Notes: generated by a model not told the origin, from the sequence alone. A DNA stretch of 64,000 bases from Platynereis dumerilii (GCA_026936325.1 JAPTHN010000004.1:9845439-9909438), one strand, 5' to 3'. Shown: positions 21,793 through 34,104, counted from the stretch's first letter. Translations and numbers: made by a program.

Positions 21793-22118
21793 CAGGGGCG
21801 GACTGGCCTATGTGGCAAAGTGGCAACTGCCACCGGCCCATCCACTCTGGGGGGGCCCATGCAAGATGTCAAAATTTTTTTTTTTAAAAAATTAAGAAAG
21901 CAGCAACATTTTGCTGTCTATTTTATGATTGTGTGTTGCATCTTTACACTTACTGAAATGGACAGAATGTAGAGGCCCCTTATATTAACATTTGCCAATT
22001 AGGTCTGTAGTATTTTTATTCTTTAATTGAAATAATACCGACGGTAGAGAGTCTAGGGACATAGGGGCCCTTCGAATTGTTTTGCCACGGGGCCCGAAAA
22101 GCCGCCAGTCCGTCCCTG
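21793..22118. mobile_element. hAT-type MITE, CAGGGGCGGACTGG ends
   Basis: 326 bp with ends CAGGGGCGGACTGGC and GCCAGTCCGTCCCTG, flanked by perfect 8-bp duplications AATCCCAT. It is inserted in a dispersed repeat whose uninterrupted relative is at 14500-14720. It is related to the broken copy at 24111 and 25510. Confidence 0.9.
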
Positions 22119-22739
22119 AATCCCATTATTCTGGCCCTTATTTGGTTTGTGACATCATCAGGCAGCTGAAATGCTGGTGATGTCATAACCATTGTTAAAA
22201 AATATCACCTTTGAAGGGTGGTATTTTTTACAATATCATATGCTCTGATATTTTGACTGTAAAAAGTGATATTCACAGCCAACCAGGTGATAAATTGTAG
22301 GCCTAGTTTTGCCCTTTGATGTTATACAATTGTACATGGATGAAATTTAGTACTGATGTAGGCTATATGTTCTAGGTGTGCCTTTTGATGATCTAATTGA
22401 TAGATATTTGGTACTTTTTAAAATATTGAGAAAAATATCAAAAATGACTATTTTTGTTTTTCCGGTCTGAGACTCATACATGCATGCCTTTTGATGGTCT
22501 GATTGATGAATGTTCCATATTTTTAAAAAATATTGCGAAAAAATTAAAATAGTTTTTTTGTCATTTCCTACACAAAACACAGCCTCTGTTGCATTAACAA
22601 TAACATCAACAAAGTTTGGTACACATATAGTCTATGATAGTCTAAATTTTCTATCACCTATTATGCTCCCCATGATAGGCTACCACATTCACTGCTGTGA
22701 AGTTCTTCGCTGGAGTTTGCTGCATAGCAGCCTGTTTAT

Positions 22740-23304
22740 ATCATGATTACACCGCTTTGTTCTAAAAAAGCTATTTATCACATGCCAATACTATGATATT
22801 TCACTGGCCAGATATGGTTTTTATCAGCTGTATCAGTTGATCTTTTTTAACTTTCATCCTTCAACACTAAACTTGTTAATTGTTACATATGCCATGTTAA
22901 CCAAATAAACTTCAATGGGTATTTTTGCCTTACCACCAATAAAATACAGTACTTGTTATCTAATTGATACAACTTGCCATATTAATTTCATTAAAATTGT
23001 AAAGGATGTGGAATTTCAATAACATGTAATTTATATTATTATCAAACATAATCGATATTGATTTGGTTTCAACTAAATATATTAATCCTGTTGTAAGCCT
23101 ACTCATTCTTTTTAATCACATATATATCAAACAACACTAATTTTATCATTCAGATTTTTCATACAATTTTCACAGAATTTAATCATCATTTTTCGGTTAT
23201 TAGATAAGTCAAGTTTGCAATAAGTTGTACAGCGAACTACAAAACTGCGTCACTGTGAATTTTAAGTTAACCTTAAGCGTCATCCACCCAACAATCCCAA
23301 CATG
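22740..23304 (+). repeat. Intergenic segmental duplication, locus 1 (partner 41340-41942)
   Basis: It matches 41340-41942 over about 570 bp: shared AAAGCTATTTAT, TATCAGTTGATCTTT, AATTTCAAT-ACATGTAATTTAT and ATAATCGATATTGATT blocks and a CATCCA-CCAAC-ATTCCAACATG-type end. Non-coding. Confidence 0.8.
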
Positions 23305-23518
23305 CACTCTTAACGCAAAAGGTTCTTGATGGTATATATAAAGAATCCACAGCAAAAAAAGGTTCTAATTTTTTTAGGGTTCAATTGAATTGAAAAGGTT
23401 CAATACTTGGTGGGAAAGCCTTATGATAGGACCCTATGCTCCCAACTTGAGAGAAAAGGGTTCCATTGTGGAAATTCAGAACACTTAAAGGTCATTATAA
23501 AACTTTTTTTTAAGAGTG
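23305..23518. mobile_element. MITE with CACTCTTAA ends
   Basis: 214 bp, inverted ends CACTCTTAA and TTAAGAGTG. The paralogous block at about 41938 runs CCAACATGATGAGAGC without it, so the insert is recent relative to the duplication. The flanks read TG on both sides, perhaps a changed TA target. It has the same ends as the palindromic MITE at 36181-36371. Confidence 0.7.
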
Positions 23519-24110
23519 TGGTGAGAGCTTGATAAGCGTACTCCGTTAATGCAGACCATATTTTATGTGCATTCTTGTGCATACCACATAAATTGTTTCA
23601 TAATGCTATATTATATTATTTTAAATACCAAGAAGCCAAGCATTAAAGGAGGCCAGCCCGCCCCTGTTTCTGTGGTCACGGTTCACCTAAACCTTAGGTT
23701 GACAAAACTTAAGTGCATGCAGCGAATATACTGTCTCGCTTCTTAACTGCAAAACAGAATCTGATGTAATAGTACGCTTGAATTATTTTAAAGCATTCTG
23801 TTCAAGAAAAAACAATTTTGGTAAATGCACGTAAAAATAATATTATTTTTAATTGAGTCAGCTTAATTATTGAGTATGGTGGGTGCAGTATTCATACTTA
23901 ATTCGTTCATCAGCTAGTGCAAAGGTTCAATAAAATTAAAAAGTTACATTTGACAATTGACAAGAGCCAGCCTCATCATTGTACACTCTTGGGGAAAAAA
24001 TGGACCTTAGGAGAATTTCTGTGTTTCAATATACAACAAGAAAGCTTCATTTCTTGTCAGTCGATCAATAGCAACATTTTGGTTGTATGGAATTGATTGT
24101 ATGGTTATTG
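23519..24110 (+). repeat. Intergenic sequence related to 59925-60860
   Basis: ATTATATTATTTTAAATA followed by a GAAGC-AAGC tract, and later a GGTTC-ATAAAA...GACAATTGACAA tract, recur in the same order at about 59925 and 60810. Diverged, non-coding. Confidence 0.5.
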
Positions 24111-25650
24111 CAGGGGCGAACTGGACTACACTGTGTCTCAAAAGTTCGTTCACCTCATACTTAGCTCTTTTTTCAATTGAAAGAATGGCAAAAATTACAT
24201 TTTTTTGCTTATCAAGGATTAATTTTTGAATACCAAACACTATCTTGTAATGTTTTTCCTTTGAATTTACCATGATTTTGAAATTTTGAGGTATGAAGTC
24301 GGCCAGTCTGTATGGGCCTCCAAAATCAGTTGCTATTGGAGAGTGAGAGTCGGGTTACAACAATGCATCTCATTTGAAAACGGTTAAAAATTTTGATTTG
24401 AAATTAAGCCCGATGACTTGCCAAGATATTTTGCCTTCATATTTGAGATTTGAAAATTCCCTCAAAAAATTATTTGTACTGCAAAATTACAATTCGCTTG
24501 AGCAACACATTTCATCCAGGGCAATTCCACTGCATGACACCATATCTTGCATCTGGGGTTTCTTCCAGGTTTCTTGATGTTTCTTTATTGTGAAACCATT
24601 TTAGTATCAGTAATATACTCTCTAATGAGATCTATGCATTTATTTGTACTTGTGATTGTCGTATTAGAATTATTGAGACCATATCTCTCACTGCTCAGGT
24701 GACGCATGTTAACCACCCTGCATGGAGTACTCTGTTTGAATTGTGGATAGTTGGTACAAAAATCGTTTTTTGGTAATTTCATATCAGGGAATGATAGAAG
24801 AGACTCTTTGCCACTCATTTCCTTGGTTTTCAGCCATTTCCACTTAAAATATGGCATTTTACAGCCATAGAAACACATGTTTTTCTTTGCAAATTCATAA
24901 AAATCAATTAAGCTGGAAATTATATTATTTATTAGGAATGCAAATTAATAATTCAACCTGAGAGCGATCCACTGTGTCCTTAGTCATTTGTTTCAAAAGT
25001 TTGGAAGAGATACAGCGATTAATTTGACCTTGGTGTCATTCTTGATGACTTTACTTCATGAAGCCATTTTTCAGTTTTGCAGCATCATTTGAAGGGGCCA
25101 TAAACATGCCCAATTGAATTGGTTCCAGACATCTTTGAGCTGCTGGAGTTTTTAGAAAATATGTTCAGCACTCTTTAACAAGGTCTGGGTATCAATCACT
25201 GAGATTTTGAAATAATTCCTACTGCCTAAACTTAGAATACAATGTGGAGACCGCAAAATTATAGCTGGTCCACCTGGAGCCTTTTTCGTCATGAACATGG
25301 TATATTACATATAAAATTACAAGATTATGTTCACCAATACAAAAATGACAGTTAAAATCATCCAAACAATTTCAAATTACTTTTATCTGGTGACCAGAAG
25401 TTCAATGATCAACCTGTGATTACATCATCTTATTGAGATTTCCAGTCTTGAAGTTATTAGCAAAATTATAAGAGGTAGTGAGGTGAACGAACTTTTGAGA
25501 CACAGTGTATATATGTGGCAAGTGGCAACTGCCATGGGCCCGCCCACTCAGGGGGGCATGCAAGATGTCAAAAGAGTAAAAATTAAGATAAGAGCAGAAT
25601 TTCACTGTCAGGTTGATGATTTTGTCTTGCAATAACACCGACTGGGAGGA
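24111..25650. mobile_element. hAT relic split by a TA-target element
   Basis: CAGGGGCGAACTGGACTA at 24111 and TGGCAACTGCCATGGGCCC-type sequence from 25517 are the two sides of one hAT element of the 21793-22118 family. The sequence between is the insert at 24129-25507. The right end of the hAT element is not recognisable. Confidence 0.7.
24129..25507. mobile_element. Tc1/mariner-type element, decayed or non-autonomous
   Basis: 1,379 bp, flanked by TA, with 30-bp inverted ends starting CACTGTGTCTCAAAAGTTCG. Length and ends fit Tc1/mariner. I could not find an intact DDE transposase; the minus-strand frames at 24585-24878 and 25420-25761 show no clear catalytic motif. Confidence 0.75.
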
Positions 25651-27400
25651 CAGAACCCTCTCATGCTGAGAGCAGAAAAGATGTGATTGACAAAATAAGG
25701 AGACAAGGTTTTTTTTACTCTTGATAACTTTATTGAACAATTGAAATATTATGAGGATCAAACAGAAGCATTTTGACGATTATGGAAAGCAGTAATGGAA
25801 TATTGAACCTGCAGTGTAAACAAAATCATCATTCAAAGCAATCAAATTAAATTCATACATGATGAAAAACGATTTAAACAACAAATATATAGTTAAATGA
25901 TACAAGGAATAATCATATTCAACAACATTTTGATCAAATACCAAGAATCATGAAAGTAAGTTATAAATTTAGGTAGCCACCATTCATTTTACAAAAAGAA
26001 AGAGGAGAGCTCTGGTATAATTGTATAGAATTTACGAAGTATTGGTGATATTAAGGCGAATTTTGCAGATATTAAACATGATTAAATATACAAAATTATT
26101 CGGCTTTAATATTTCCTTTTTTGTTTAGTTGCAAAATTATTTTCTATATGCCATTCTCACTGAGCACATGAAGCAGCTCAATTATAATACAACAACAGTA
26201 GAAATTCATCAACATTTGTAATTAAAGCTAAACAATAAATATTCATATGTCGCTTCCAGGCAACTATACAGGGCAACAGTTAGCTACTATATTACACAAA
26301 ATGTACAGACACAGAAAAAAAGTAATAACCAGATACAATATTATCCTTTCACATTTCTTATAGGGTATACTTACAAAAAGCAACTACAATACAATAACAG
26401 TAAAATCATAGGATACACTTTCATCTGTACAGTAATTTGTTGTGAAACTTGCAAGGTTATCTTGTGTTTGGGAATTTGGGTTGTGACTACCCCTCAAATG
26501 TGTCCAACATTAATTATTTCAAAAGACGCTGTTACACTACCTTTTTCATGGTAAAATATGTATTGATCATTCATTTTCTTTATCCACAGAAAAAAGTAAA
26601 CTGAAAACAATTACCAAAATTTAAATGATTCAAAGAAACTATGTTGCATGAAATGGTATTATAATTTATTTGTGATTTGACCAGGAACAGACAAGCATTT
26701 CCCTTGGACTACTTGCATGTGTAGGTAAGGTGGCACTGTTGTTCCACTTCCTGTTTGATCATAACAATGTCTTGTGAAAAGCACATGTTTGAAAAAAAGT
26801 CAAATTACTATGAATCTAATTGTTGTCAGCAACATACCACCATGCAGAACTGACTATGTAATCATTGTTTGTTATATCTATGCTAAAGTACACATTCAGA
26901 CTTCTTTGATACTGAATTAAATGGCTTCAAAGTTGCCAGGTAAGTTGGCAAAAGTTTTCTGTGTTGACATGGTTTTAGGAGAATTTTGATCTCTTACCTT
27001 GCATATTGTCGTCTACAGGGCAATACATTTATTTGCCCTCTCCAGGTATATCCCTTGCAATGAAGGTTTAGTAAATAGATAATTCCATGTTGATAAATAG
27101 ACCTGAAAATGTCTCAATTGAGATATCTGTGGCAAAAAGCCCATGGCTCAGCTCTGATATCTTCTGCTTTGACAGAGTTCATGAGGCTCTTTCAAGAAAC
27201 AGGTGACAAGATTTTAATCTTGTTGTATTGTTTTGCACTGATTGCTGGCTATAATCCCCTGTCTTGAGCCTCAGGTTAATAGACTCTGAACTTGACACAC
27301 ATTTAAATGTGATTAAAACTGCATTCTCATTCAAAGGGTTGTGTGACCATGTGCTTGTATAATAGTCTTAGGATTCATTTGTGCTTCTACTATGGTTCTT
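25651..27400. other. No gene seen
   Basis: 1.75 kb of AT-rich sequence downstream of the decayed receptor tail. No repeats or frames that I can support. Confidence 0.4.
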
Positions 27401-27404
27401 TCAG

Positions 27405-28165
27405 GTGCACAACTGGCTTGTATTCTGCACAGACATTTGTTGGATTGCATGGTCCATGTTTCAACATTTCGTAACCTACTTCACTGTAATGGTGGTTATC
27501 TCCTGCCCAGGGACGGACGCAGGGGGGGGGATGGGGGGGATGCATCCCCCCCCACCAGACCAAAATTTATATATTTTCACATGTTAATTTTATCCGCGCG
27601 CAGTCGCGTTATGTCGCGAATTATGCATTCCGCGACGCGATAGCCCGATAGACCCCCCCACCGGAATTTTCTGGATCCCCCCCTGCTCCTGCCGGTGTAA
27701 AAGGGTGACCAGTTAGTGTCAAGTTAGTTGGTCGTTTCTCTGGCATGACTTACAAATGAATATGCATGTCCACATAGGTTTGTATGTTTTCTGCTCCATC
27801 ATTGTCCTGTGCTTCTACATTGGTATTAGGCTGTTCTGGTGCACTATAATTGTCTTGCAGAGCTGCATAGACATTAGTTGGATTGCCTGCAGGCATTGTA
27901 AAGTGATCAGTTGGTTGCTGCCCTGGCATGACATAAACATGCTGATGCATGTCAACATAAGAATGTTGATATTCCGCCCCAGGATAGAGTTGTTCTTCCG
28001 GACTGGCATTTTGTTCTATGGCAGTGTCATTTGCTTGTATTTCTTGATCATCAATTGGCTGCTGTTCTGGGATAACATAAATATGAGGGCTGGTGTCTAC
28101 ATCAATGTTAGGTCTGGATACTCAGGTCTGGTCCAACCAATACCTTGCTATGGTGGATTATAAAC
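27405..28165 (-). pseudogene. Decayed cytoplasmic-tail exon of a receptor paralogue (copy C)
   Basis: Read on the minus strand, a tail-like sequence begins around EVYNPP and TRPEYPD, shifts frame, then runs NIDVDTSPHIYVIPEQQPID, EEQLYPGAEYQHSYVDMHQ, HVYVMPGQQPTDHF, NPTNVYAALQDNY and on to YVDMHIHL. There TAA stands where the earlier repeat of the same tract has TAT (HQHVYVMPG versus HIHL-stop-VMPE). Behind the stop the frame stays open through a hAT insertion and ends NHHYSEVGYEMLKHG, NPTNVCAEY and TAG at 27405. HYSEVGYEML matches HQYFEIGYEF of the copy B tail. A TAG near 28155, a frame shift near 28120, the TAA near 27751 and the insertion mark it as a pseudogene, unless translation simply ends at 27750. 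No membrane-span exon was found upstream. Confidence 0.6.
27508..27685. mobile_element. hAT-type MITE inside the receptor tail exon
   Basis: 178 bp from CAGGGACGGACGCAGG to GATCCCCCCCTG with perfect 8-bp duplications CTCCTGCC (27500-27507; 27686-27693). With one duplication and the insert set aside, the tail frame reads straight across (HPFTPAGDNHHYSEVGYE). Confidence 0.85.
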
Positions 28166-29320
28166 TTCGTTAATACGGGGCCTACAGATCCGAACTTGGG
28201 GTCATTTTAACCACTGGGCATTTATGAACACATTTGTGTATAGTTTACCTTGTGTCATCTTCAATAAACACTGTATTTCTCCATTTAATTCTCCGCCGCC
28301 GCCAGATCACAACATTCGTGCGCCATGATGGAATTTAGACAAGACTAAACCACTGCGCTGCAGAGCCTACCAGTGGATCCAACAGAATCGCTTCTAATTG
28401 CCCCACAAGAGCCGTTTTGGTGTCATTTTAAAGCCCTTGAGGAGCAGTGCATGATTCTTGGACTTCAGTAACCCTAATTACAAGCTAAACATCATCCCTA
28501 TATTTTATAAAATTACTTTTATCGCTTGTTGAATTTAAATGACTCAGTACACTTCTTTTTTTGCATGCCTATTAAATTCTGCGAAAGTTGGCTGATGATC
28601 TAATTGATATATCTAAATTTTGTTATTTCACATATAAGTCTAATATTGGTCTACAGTGTATTTATCAATGCATCTATGATTAGATAACTAACTTAATTGA
28701 AAGTTATTTTAATCAGCAAGAGCATACAAAGGAAATTATGAAATAATTTGATAATTCCATTCAAAATTTAACCTATTAATAAAAATCCTTAATGAAACTA
28801 ATCAGACATTTATGAGCCATTTTATACACAAATTAAAAATGCTGAAAAAAAAACCCCAGAATTATTTCTTGTTTAGAGGGTGGTATAACACTTTTAGCAC
28901 ATGTTCCTTTCAGTGTAAGTTATTTCACAACAAGTTTATTCCTTGCGTAAAATTAAGACAGAAAGAAGATGAATAAAATATTAATTCCTATGTCATACCA
29001 TTGGCACAACTCACCCCAATCAAAACGGCACAACATACCCCAAATTGATTTTCTGGATGAAACTGGTTGTCAAAAATAAACAAACAATGCGAAATGAAAT
29101 CTAACAACAGAAATGTCTAGATATACCTCTCAACTCCATCCTACCAGAGGGACATCATCTTATTACAAATACCAAATGACTGAGAAACCAGAATGTCAGT
29201 CCTCGGCACTTCAAGTTTTCAGCAACAAAATTGAATTTATGAGTGTAGCTTTTCATACCATTTATTTAGTAGTTTTTTACTTGGTGCCTAATGTCCTTGA
29301 CCAAGTGGGCATATATCATG
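28166..29320. other. No gene seen; one GC-rich spot
   Basis: A short GC-rich stretch at about 28295-28400 on the minus strand (CCATCATGGCGCACG, GGCGGCGGCGG) could be a promoter or leader exon, with a GTAAAC donor at about 28245, but no protein follows. CACAACTCACCCC and CACAACATACCCC at about 29000-29030 resemble the GGGG-GGGGTAAGTTG-type element whose right end lies near 29648. Confidence 0.35.
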
Positions 29321-29548
29321 CATAGGCGTACGGCGCGCGCCATTTTTGGGGGGGCGAGCGACATTTGCCCGAATTTCAAGATCTAGATTTGATACCATTT
29401 CAAATGAAATTGCCTGGAAATCATTAATTTTCAATAGTGATTATTTAATCATCTGCCCAAATCGTTTAACCTTTTTGCCCGAATCTTACTGTTTCCCAAA
29501 CATTTGGGGGGCGATCGCCCCCCCTGTCCCCCCTCCAATACGCCTATG
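29321..29548. mobile_element. hAT-type MITE, second copy of the 8696-8929 family
   Basis: 228 bp, ends CATAGGCGTACGGCG and CCAATACGCCTATG; the interior matches 8696-8929 in reverse complement. Flanks are CATATATCATG and CATATATG, an 8-bp duplication that seems altered by a small indel. Confidence 0.75.
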
Positions 29549-30239
29549 CATATATGGGTGGCATTGCCTTCTTTGCCCAGTTCTTCATTTAACCCCAACA
29601 GTGGGCGGCACAACTTACCCCGCTGCGCAACTTACCCCGGTCTCCCCTACCATTCTAAAAAGGTTTAAAATAGTACTTCCTCTTATAGTATCAAGATGAA
29701 AGTTGCACACTTCTAGTAGTTGCCATGTATATTCACGAAAATTTTCAAATCTGTAAATGCAGTGCTTTCGTGTCAAAATTAAATGGTTGTGGTTACTGTC
29801 AAAAATGCAAGTCACAAACTGCACCTCAACACAAAACACACCAATGGAAATATTGGTTTTGTGGCATACTTGATGGTACTAATCTTATGAAATGTTCACA
29901 CAACAGGTACAAGACTTCGAAAAGGGGTCCCATGGAAGTTTTTTTTAAATGCCAATGATGAAGCAGATTTTGAATTAGAAATTAAAAATTTACAAGTAAT
30001 AATCTTGAAATCAAGCATGTGAACTGAAACTGTTAAATAATGGGGGTTTTATGCATGCTCAGGGTAGAAACACAATCATTCCATATCATTAGTCTCAAAA
30101 ATCTGAATAAAACATCATTTTTCAAGATTTTGACAAAAGGCTCCAGTAGGGGGCGGGTCTGCATTGACACTTAATTAATTATCAATTTCATCCCCTTTAG
30201 GCCTAATTGTGGTTGGGTCAAAAATCCCTTTTCCCCAAC
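29549..30239. other. Right end of a TAGGGGAGACCGGGG element, otherwise nothing
   Basis: CAACTTACCCCGGTCTCCCCTA ends near 29649 and resembles the inverted end of the 40292-41223 family type; its left partner was not located. The rest shows no gene. Confidence 0.35.
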
Positions 30240-31440
30240 CCATCAAACAAGTGAAATTGTCAACTTTCCTGGCTTATCAAAACATAGGCAGCTTGGCAGC
30301 AAACCTTCAGCGGAAAAAACACCATTAAAGGACACCATTACACCATTAAAGTGATGTGAACCAATTTGCATGAGGTTTTTTTTGTTTTGTTTGTGTTTTA
30401 CGCCTCTGCAGCACCTTAGTGGGCTATATCGAGGCAGGCGATTGCCGTATGATGATGAGATGAGAAGACTGTGAGTCTGGTACATACCCTATTAATTCAG
30501 GGATGCCCAGGGTCTTTCAGTTGCCCTAGCATAGAATACTGGATACAACCTGCCTCCATTTAAAGTCCCATGGGCTCGGACTAAAGTGAGTTCCCAGATT
30601 GAGATTTGAACCCAAGCCCTCAAAAAGGTGCATGAGGTATTTGCAATAGTGTTGCTTGGTCTGAAATTATCTATATGCCCTGCCATATGCCCGCCTGCCT
30701 GCCAGGGTATGTTGAACCATGGCCTAACTAGACCAATTTACTCATATTATGGACCAGTAACAGTTTCACACATAAACAAGGAATAGGTTGTGAGCTATGG
30801 GTAGGAATATTTCAAAAAGCATTAGAAATAATTATCAAGAAGATCAACAAGAGGCACTAAAATATTATATACGTAGCATATATATCAAATTTCATCTAAA
30901 GATATGGACATGCAATGATGGACATGTTTTGGCCTGGAAACAAAAAATAATAATTTGAATATTTTGGTCAATACTTCAAAATGCATAGAATATCCACGAA
31001 TCACACCCACAAAAGGTACAACTTCATCATATAGGTGACATGTGTAACAAATTTCATCCTAGTACATGCAATAGAGACCAATACAAGTTTTGGGTCAGAA
31101 ATTAAAAGAAAATATTTTTTATTTTTCTCAATAATTGAAAAGATTTAGAATATCTATCAATCAGACCATCAAAAGGCACAACTAGAGTATATAGGCTACT
31201 TCTGTAAAAAAAAATCATCCATGTACATGTAAAAGGGGCTGAGTCATAGCCCGGAAACGAAAAAAAAAATTTTTTAATATTTTTCTCAATATTTCAAAGA
31301 GTACAAAATATCTATCAATCAGACCATCAAAAGGCACAACTAGACCATACAGGCTACATGAGTACCAAATTTCATCCATGTACATACATGCAATAGGGGC
31401 CGAGTCCTGGTCCGGAAACTATCTATCCATAGGGACTTCT
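30240..31440 (+). repeat. Dispersed repeat with internal tandem units (partner 42130-43323)
   Basis: It starts with AAACATAGGCAGC, GCAGCAAACCTTCAGCGGA and then holds about four units of roughly 130 bp with CAGACCATCAAAAGGCACAA, TACCAAATTTCATCC and CCGGAAAC. The 42-kb copy has about five units and both ends; this one lacks the right end. Confidence 0.75.
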
Positions 31441-32985
31441 AAGCTTATGGATACTTAATATTATATAAAGGGAGATCACCATTTTTGCAGTGTTAACACA
31501 CTTATTTCCAGTGACTCATACGCATTCAAATTTGAGTCTATCATCCTGAAATTCTCCACATTTGTAGGAAAATATCTAGTTTTGAAGTTATGTAAATTTC
31601 ATGAAGCTACTGCAAGTAGTTTTTCCGTACTGGTTGAAAGAACAAAGCCTATTTCAGCCTTCTCCAGGGCTTGGCTTGAGTCCTATCAGACACCAGCAGT
31701 TACCAGGAAATCTCAGATTTTTTGTCATAAAATGACCTGGTCTTGAATAACCAGACCTGCCAGCACCCTAAGTTTTTCCACAGATATTGCTCGACATAAA
31801 AGTCAAATGCCAAGTGCAATATGAATCTTTAGTGCTAACAAGAATAACTGTCCCAGGTAAAATAAAAAAAATTTAAGAGGTACTTTCACTTTTTGTCTGC
31901 CATTTTGAAAGTCATCCTGCAACAAGTACAGAGAGGGACCATAAAAACGTAAAAATGTCACTTTTAGCTCAACATTTTAACATATTAATAGAAATTAATT
32001 TTTTCACTTGCATGAAAAAATTCAGTGTCCATGTAACAGGCCCTAATCCTACATCAGGCTTAATCTGAGAAATTACTGGTCAGCAAAATGGGAAGTTCAT
32101 TGAGTACTTTGCAAATATTTGCTTATGATTTGTGTCTACAAAGTTAAATTAAAAAAAAGGTTCATGAAAATTGAGTTTAATAAGCAGGTCATTCAGCAAT
32201 AAATATATCCCGTCTTTAAAAATCTTTCTAATAATAATAGTCATGCAAAGCTTGCTAAACCCAGTGTTTGAATCCTCGGATTCTTGTTCTAAAGATACTT
32301 AATTTTTTTGTATGTCGTATATATAATTTTTCCCATTATTTACAATGAGCATATTTATAAAATGATAGATTGACATTTCAAGAAGTTAGATTTCCTCCTA
32401 CCCAGGCCTTCCCTTAAGTATAGCAATTAAGTGCATGGTTGCTGCTAAGAGCATAGGGGCACACCAATATCACTCTCCACACACCAATAACACTTTTAAC
32501 ACACCCATATCATTATTTATTGGCTTGTCATGTGACTGATCTCCTGCTACATGATTGGCCTTAAAATTTTGATGCAGAATATATATAAATATTGAATTAT
32601 TTCCTTTAGAACTCGGCCTGTGCCTATATATATATATCCGTTGAACTATCAATACTTGAATGTAAACATTTGCCAATTTATGGTGAAGTGAATTACATTT
32701 TGTCCAGTGTTTAAAAAATGTTAAGATAAAAGAGAACACTATTAAATTTAATTACATGAAGAAAATAAACATTAAGTAGAACTTCCAAAGTACTGTCATT
32801 GCATGTGAGCATACATCTCTAAATCTGAATTGACCTATTAGATCAATAGACAATGACATCATTTTTTTAAAGTTCCATTGCTGAGTGCAATCAGCTTTCA
32901 CACCTGCCAGACACACCTGAGTGGTGTTCATTGATGGCACTTAGGCCTAGGTAAACTGAGGGTGAAACATAGCTTCAGAAACTCT
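31441..32985. other. No gene seen
   Basis: AT-rich spacer downstream of receptor copy B. A candidate polyadenylation region is expected here but no site is distinctive. Confidence 0.4.
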
Positions 32986-33151
32986 AAAATTGCAATTAGC
33001 ACTATTAAACTGCCTCTGTCTGTCATATCATAGCAGTTCAGCCTGGAACAAGTTCCTTGGTTCATTTGGCGGGAAAAGGACGGCCGCTGGTGGCGCTGTG
33101 CGCAACAAAAGCAGCTTGGGCTATGCAGGCAGGTGGTTTTGTTTGTGTGAC

Positions 33152-33234
33152 ATGACGGCGCTGAGATCCAAATGTTTTCACTCGCTTCGATCTTTTAAAC
33201 TGCCCGAAAGTAGAAATAACGGACGTACAACATC
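33152..33234 (+). CDS. Candidate first coding exon of an unknown plus-strand gene
   Basis: In a locally GC- and CpG-richer patch (33060-33235), an ATG in CATGACGGCG opens the frame MTALRSKCFHSLRSFKLPES and RNNGRTT, which runs into the consensus donor GTAAGT at 33235. A longer upstream frame from 32990 is also open. The exon would lead into sequence antisense to receptor copy B, ending 41 bp before that gene's stop codon. No family match; it may be chance. Confidence 0.25.
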
Positions 33235-33274
33235 GTAAGTAGGCTCGTTTCGTAGATTACTTCAATAGCAACGT

Positions 33275-33738
33275 TCACCCCCAAGCTTTAATAGATTCAT
33301 TCAGTGTAGCGATTGCTAGAGCGTGCTCAACATTTTGGTGAGCAAACTTCTTAAAGAAAGATGGGATAGGCTGCTTGGCCGAAGGCTGCTGGTCTACATC
33401 AATGTGTGCATTCACATCCCTATGATAATGATTGTTTTGCACCTCTGCATAAGCATGCCGTTCATTTGCCGAACTTCGTCTAAGAAATTCATAGCCAATT
33501 TCAAAATACTGATGGCTCTCTCCATCCATGTTTGCAGAATGGCCAGGTGGTACCAATTCAACTGGTTGTGGTTCTGCTGGATGCACAGCTGCTGGATGCA
33601 CAGCTTCTGGATGTATTATGTGTGCAGTCTTTGATCGTCTGCCAGTGTAGATCCTCCTTGCAACTATGACACACACAGTTATGCAAAATAATGAACCAAC
33701 GATGATGATGGTCCAGATCTTCCATCCAATAGCTTGAC
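33275..33738 (-). CDS. Receptor copy B, last exon: membrane span and ITIM-like tail
   Basis: Acceptor TTAATTGACAG precedes 33738; the exon enters with GT, which completes a Gly codon with the last G of the DSL exon. It reads GQAIGWK, then one hydrophobic span (WTIIIVGSLFCITVCVIVAR), a basic stop-transfer (RRIYTGRRSK) and a tail of about 115 residues ending in TGA at 33275. The tail has a short HPEAVHPAAVHPAE repeat, HQYFEIGYEFL, HAYAEVQ and HIDVDQQPSAKQP. IGYEFL fits the ITIM pattern (I/V/L/S)-x-Y-x-x-(L/V/I); YFEI and YAEV are further possible SH2 sites. Its relative is the decayed tail at 27405-28165 (VGYEML). A type I membrane protein with tyrosine-based signalling is inferred. Confidence 0.75.
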
Positions 33739-34104
33739 CTGTCAATTAAACATGCACATTTGTGATAACTTATTAAAGAGTCAGTGAAGCATATCCTTAC
33801 TTGCATTTTGTTTGCCGATCTATTGGGCTGTGTGTGTCTAAAGCTGTCTGTCTATCCCTCCATCCATTTATTAAACATCTATCAGCATGTATATACACTG
33901 TAGTGTACAAAAAGCAGATTATTGGATAATAGTGGCATAATTATCATGACTCATTAATAAGAAAAAAAGTATAATTTATTTGTACAATTTTGAAATGACA
34001 AACATAAGTTATGTAAATTGTATTAATCTAAACAGGAATATATGTCTCTTGATCCAATGACTGCAAAACATATATAAAAGATAAAAAAAACTTTTACAAC
34101 TTAC

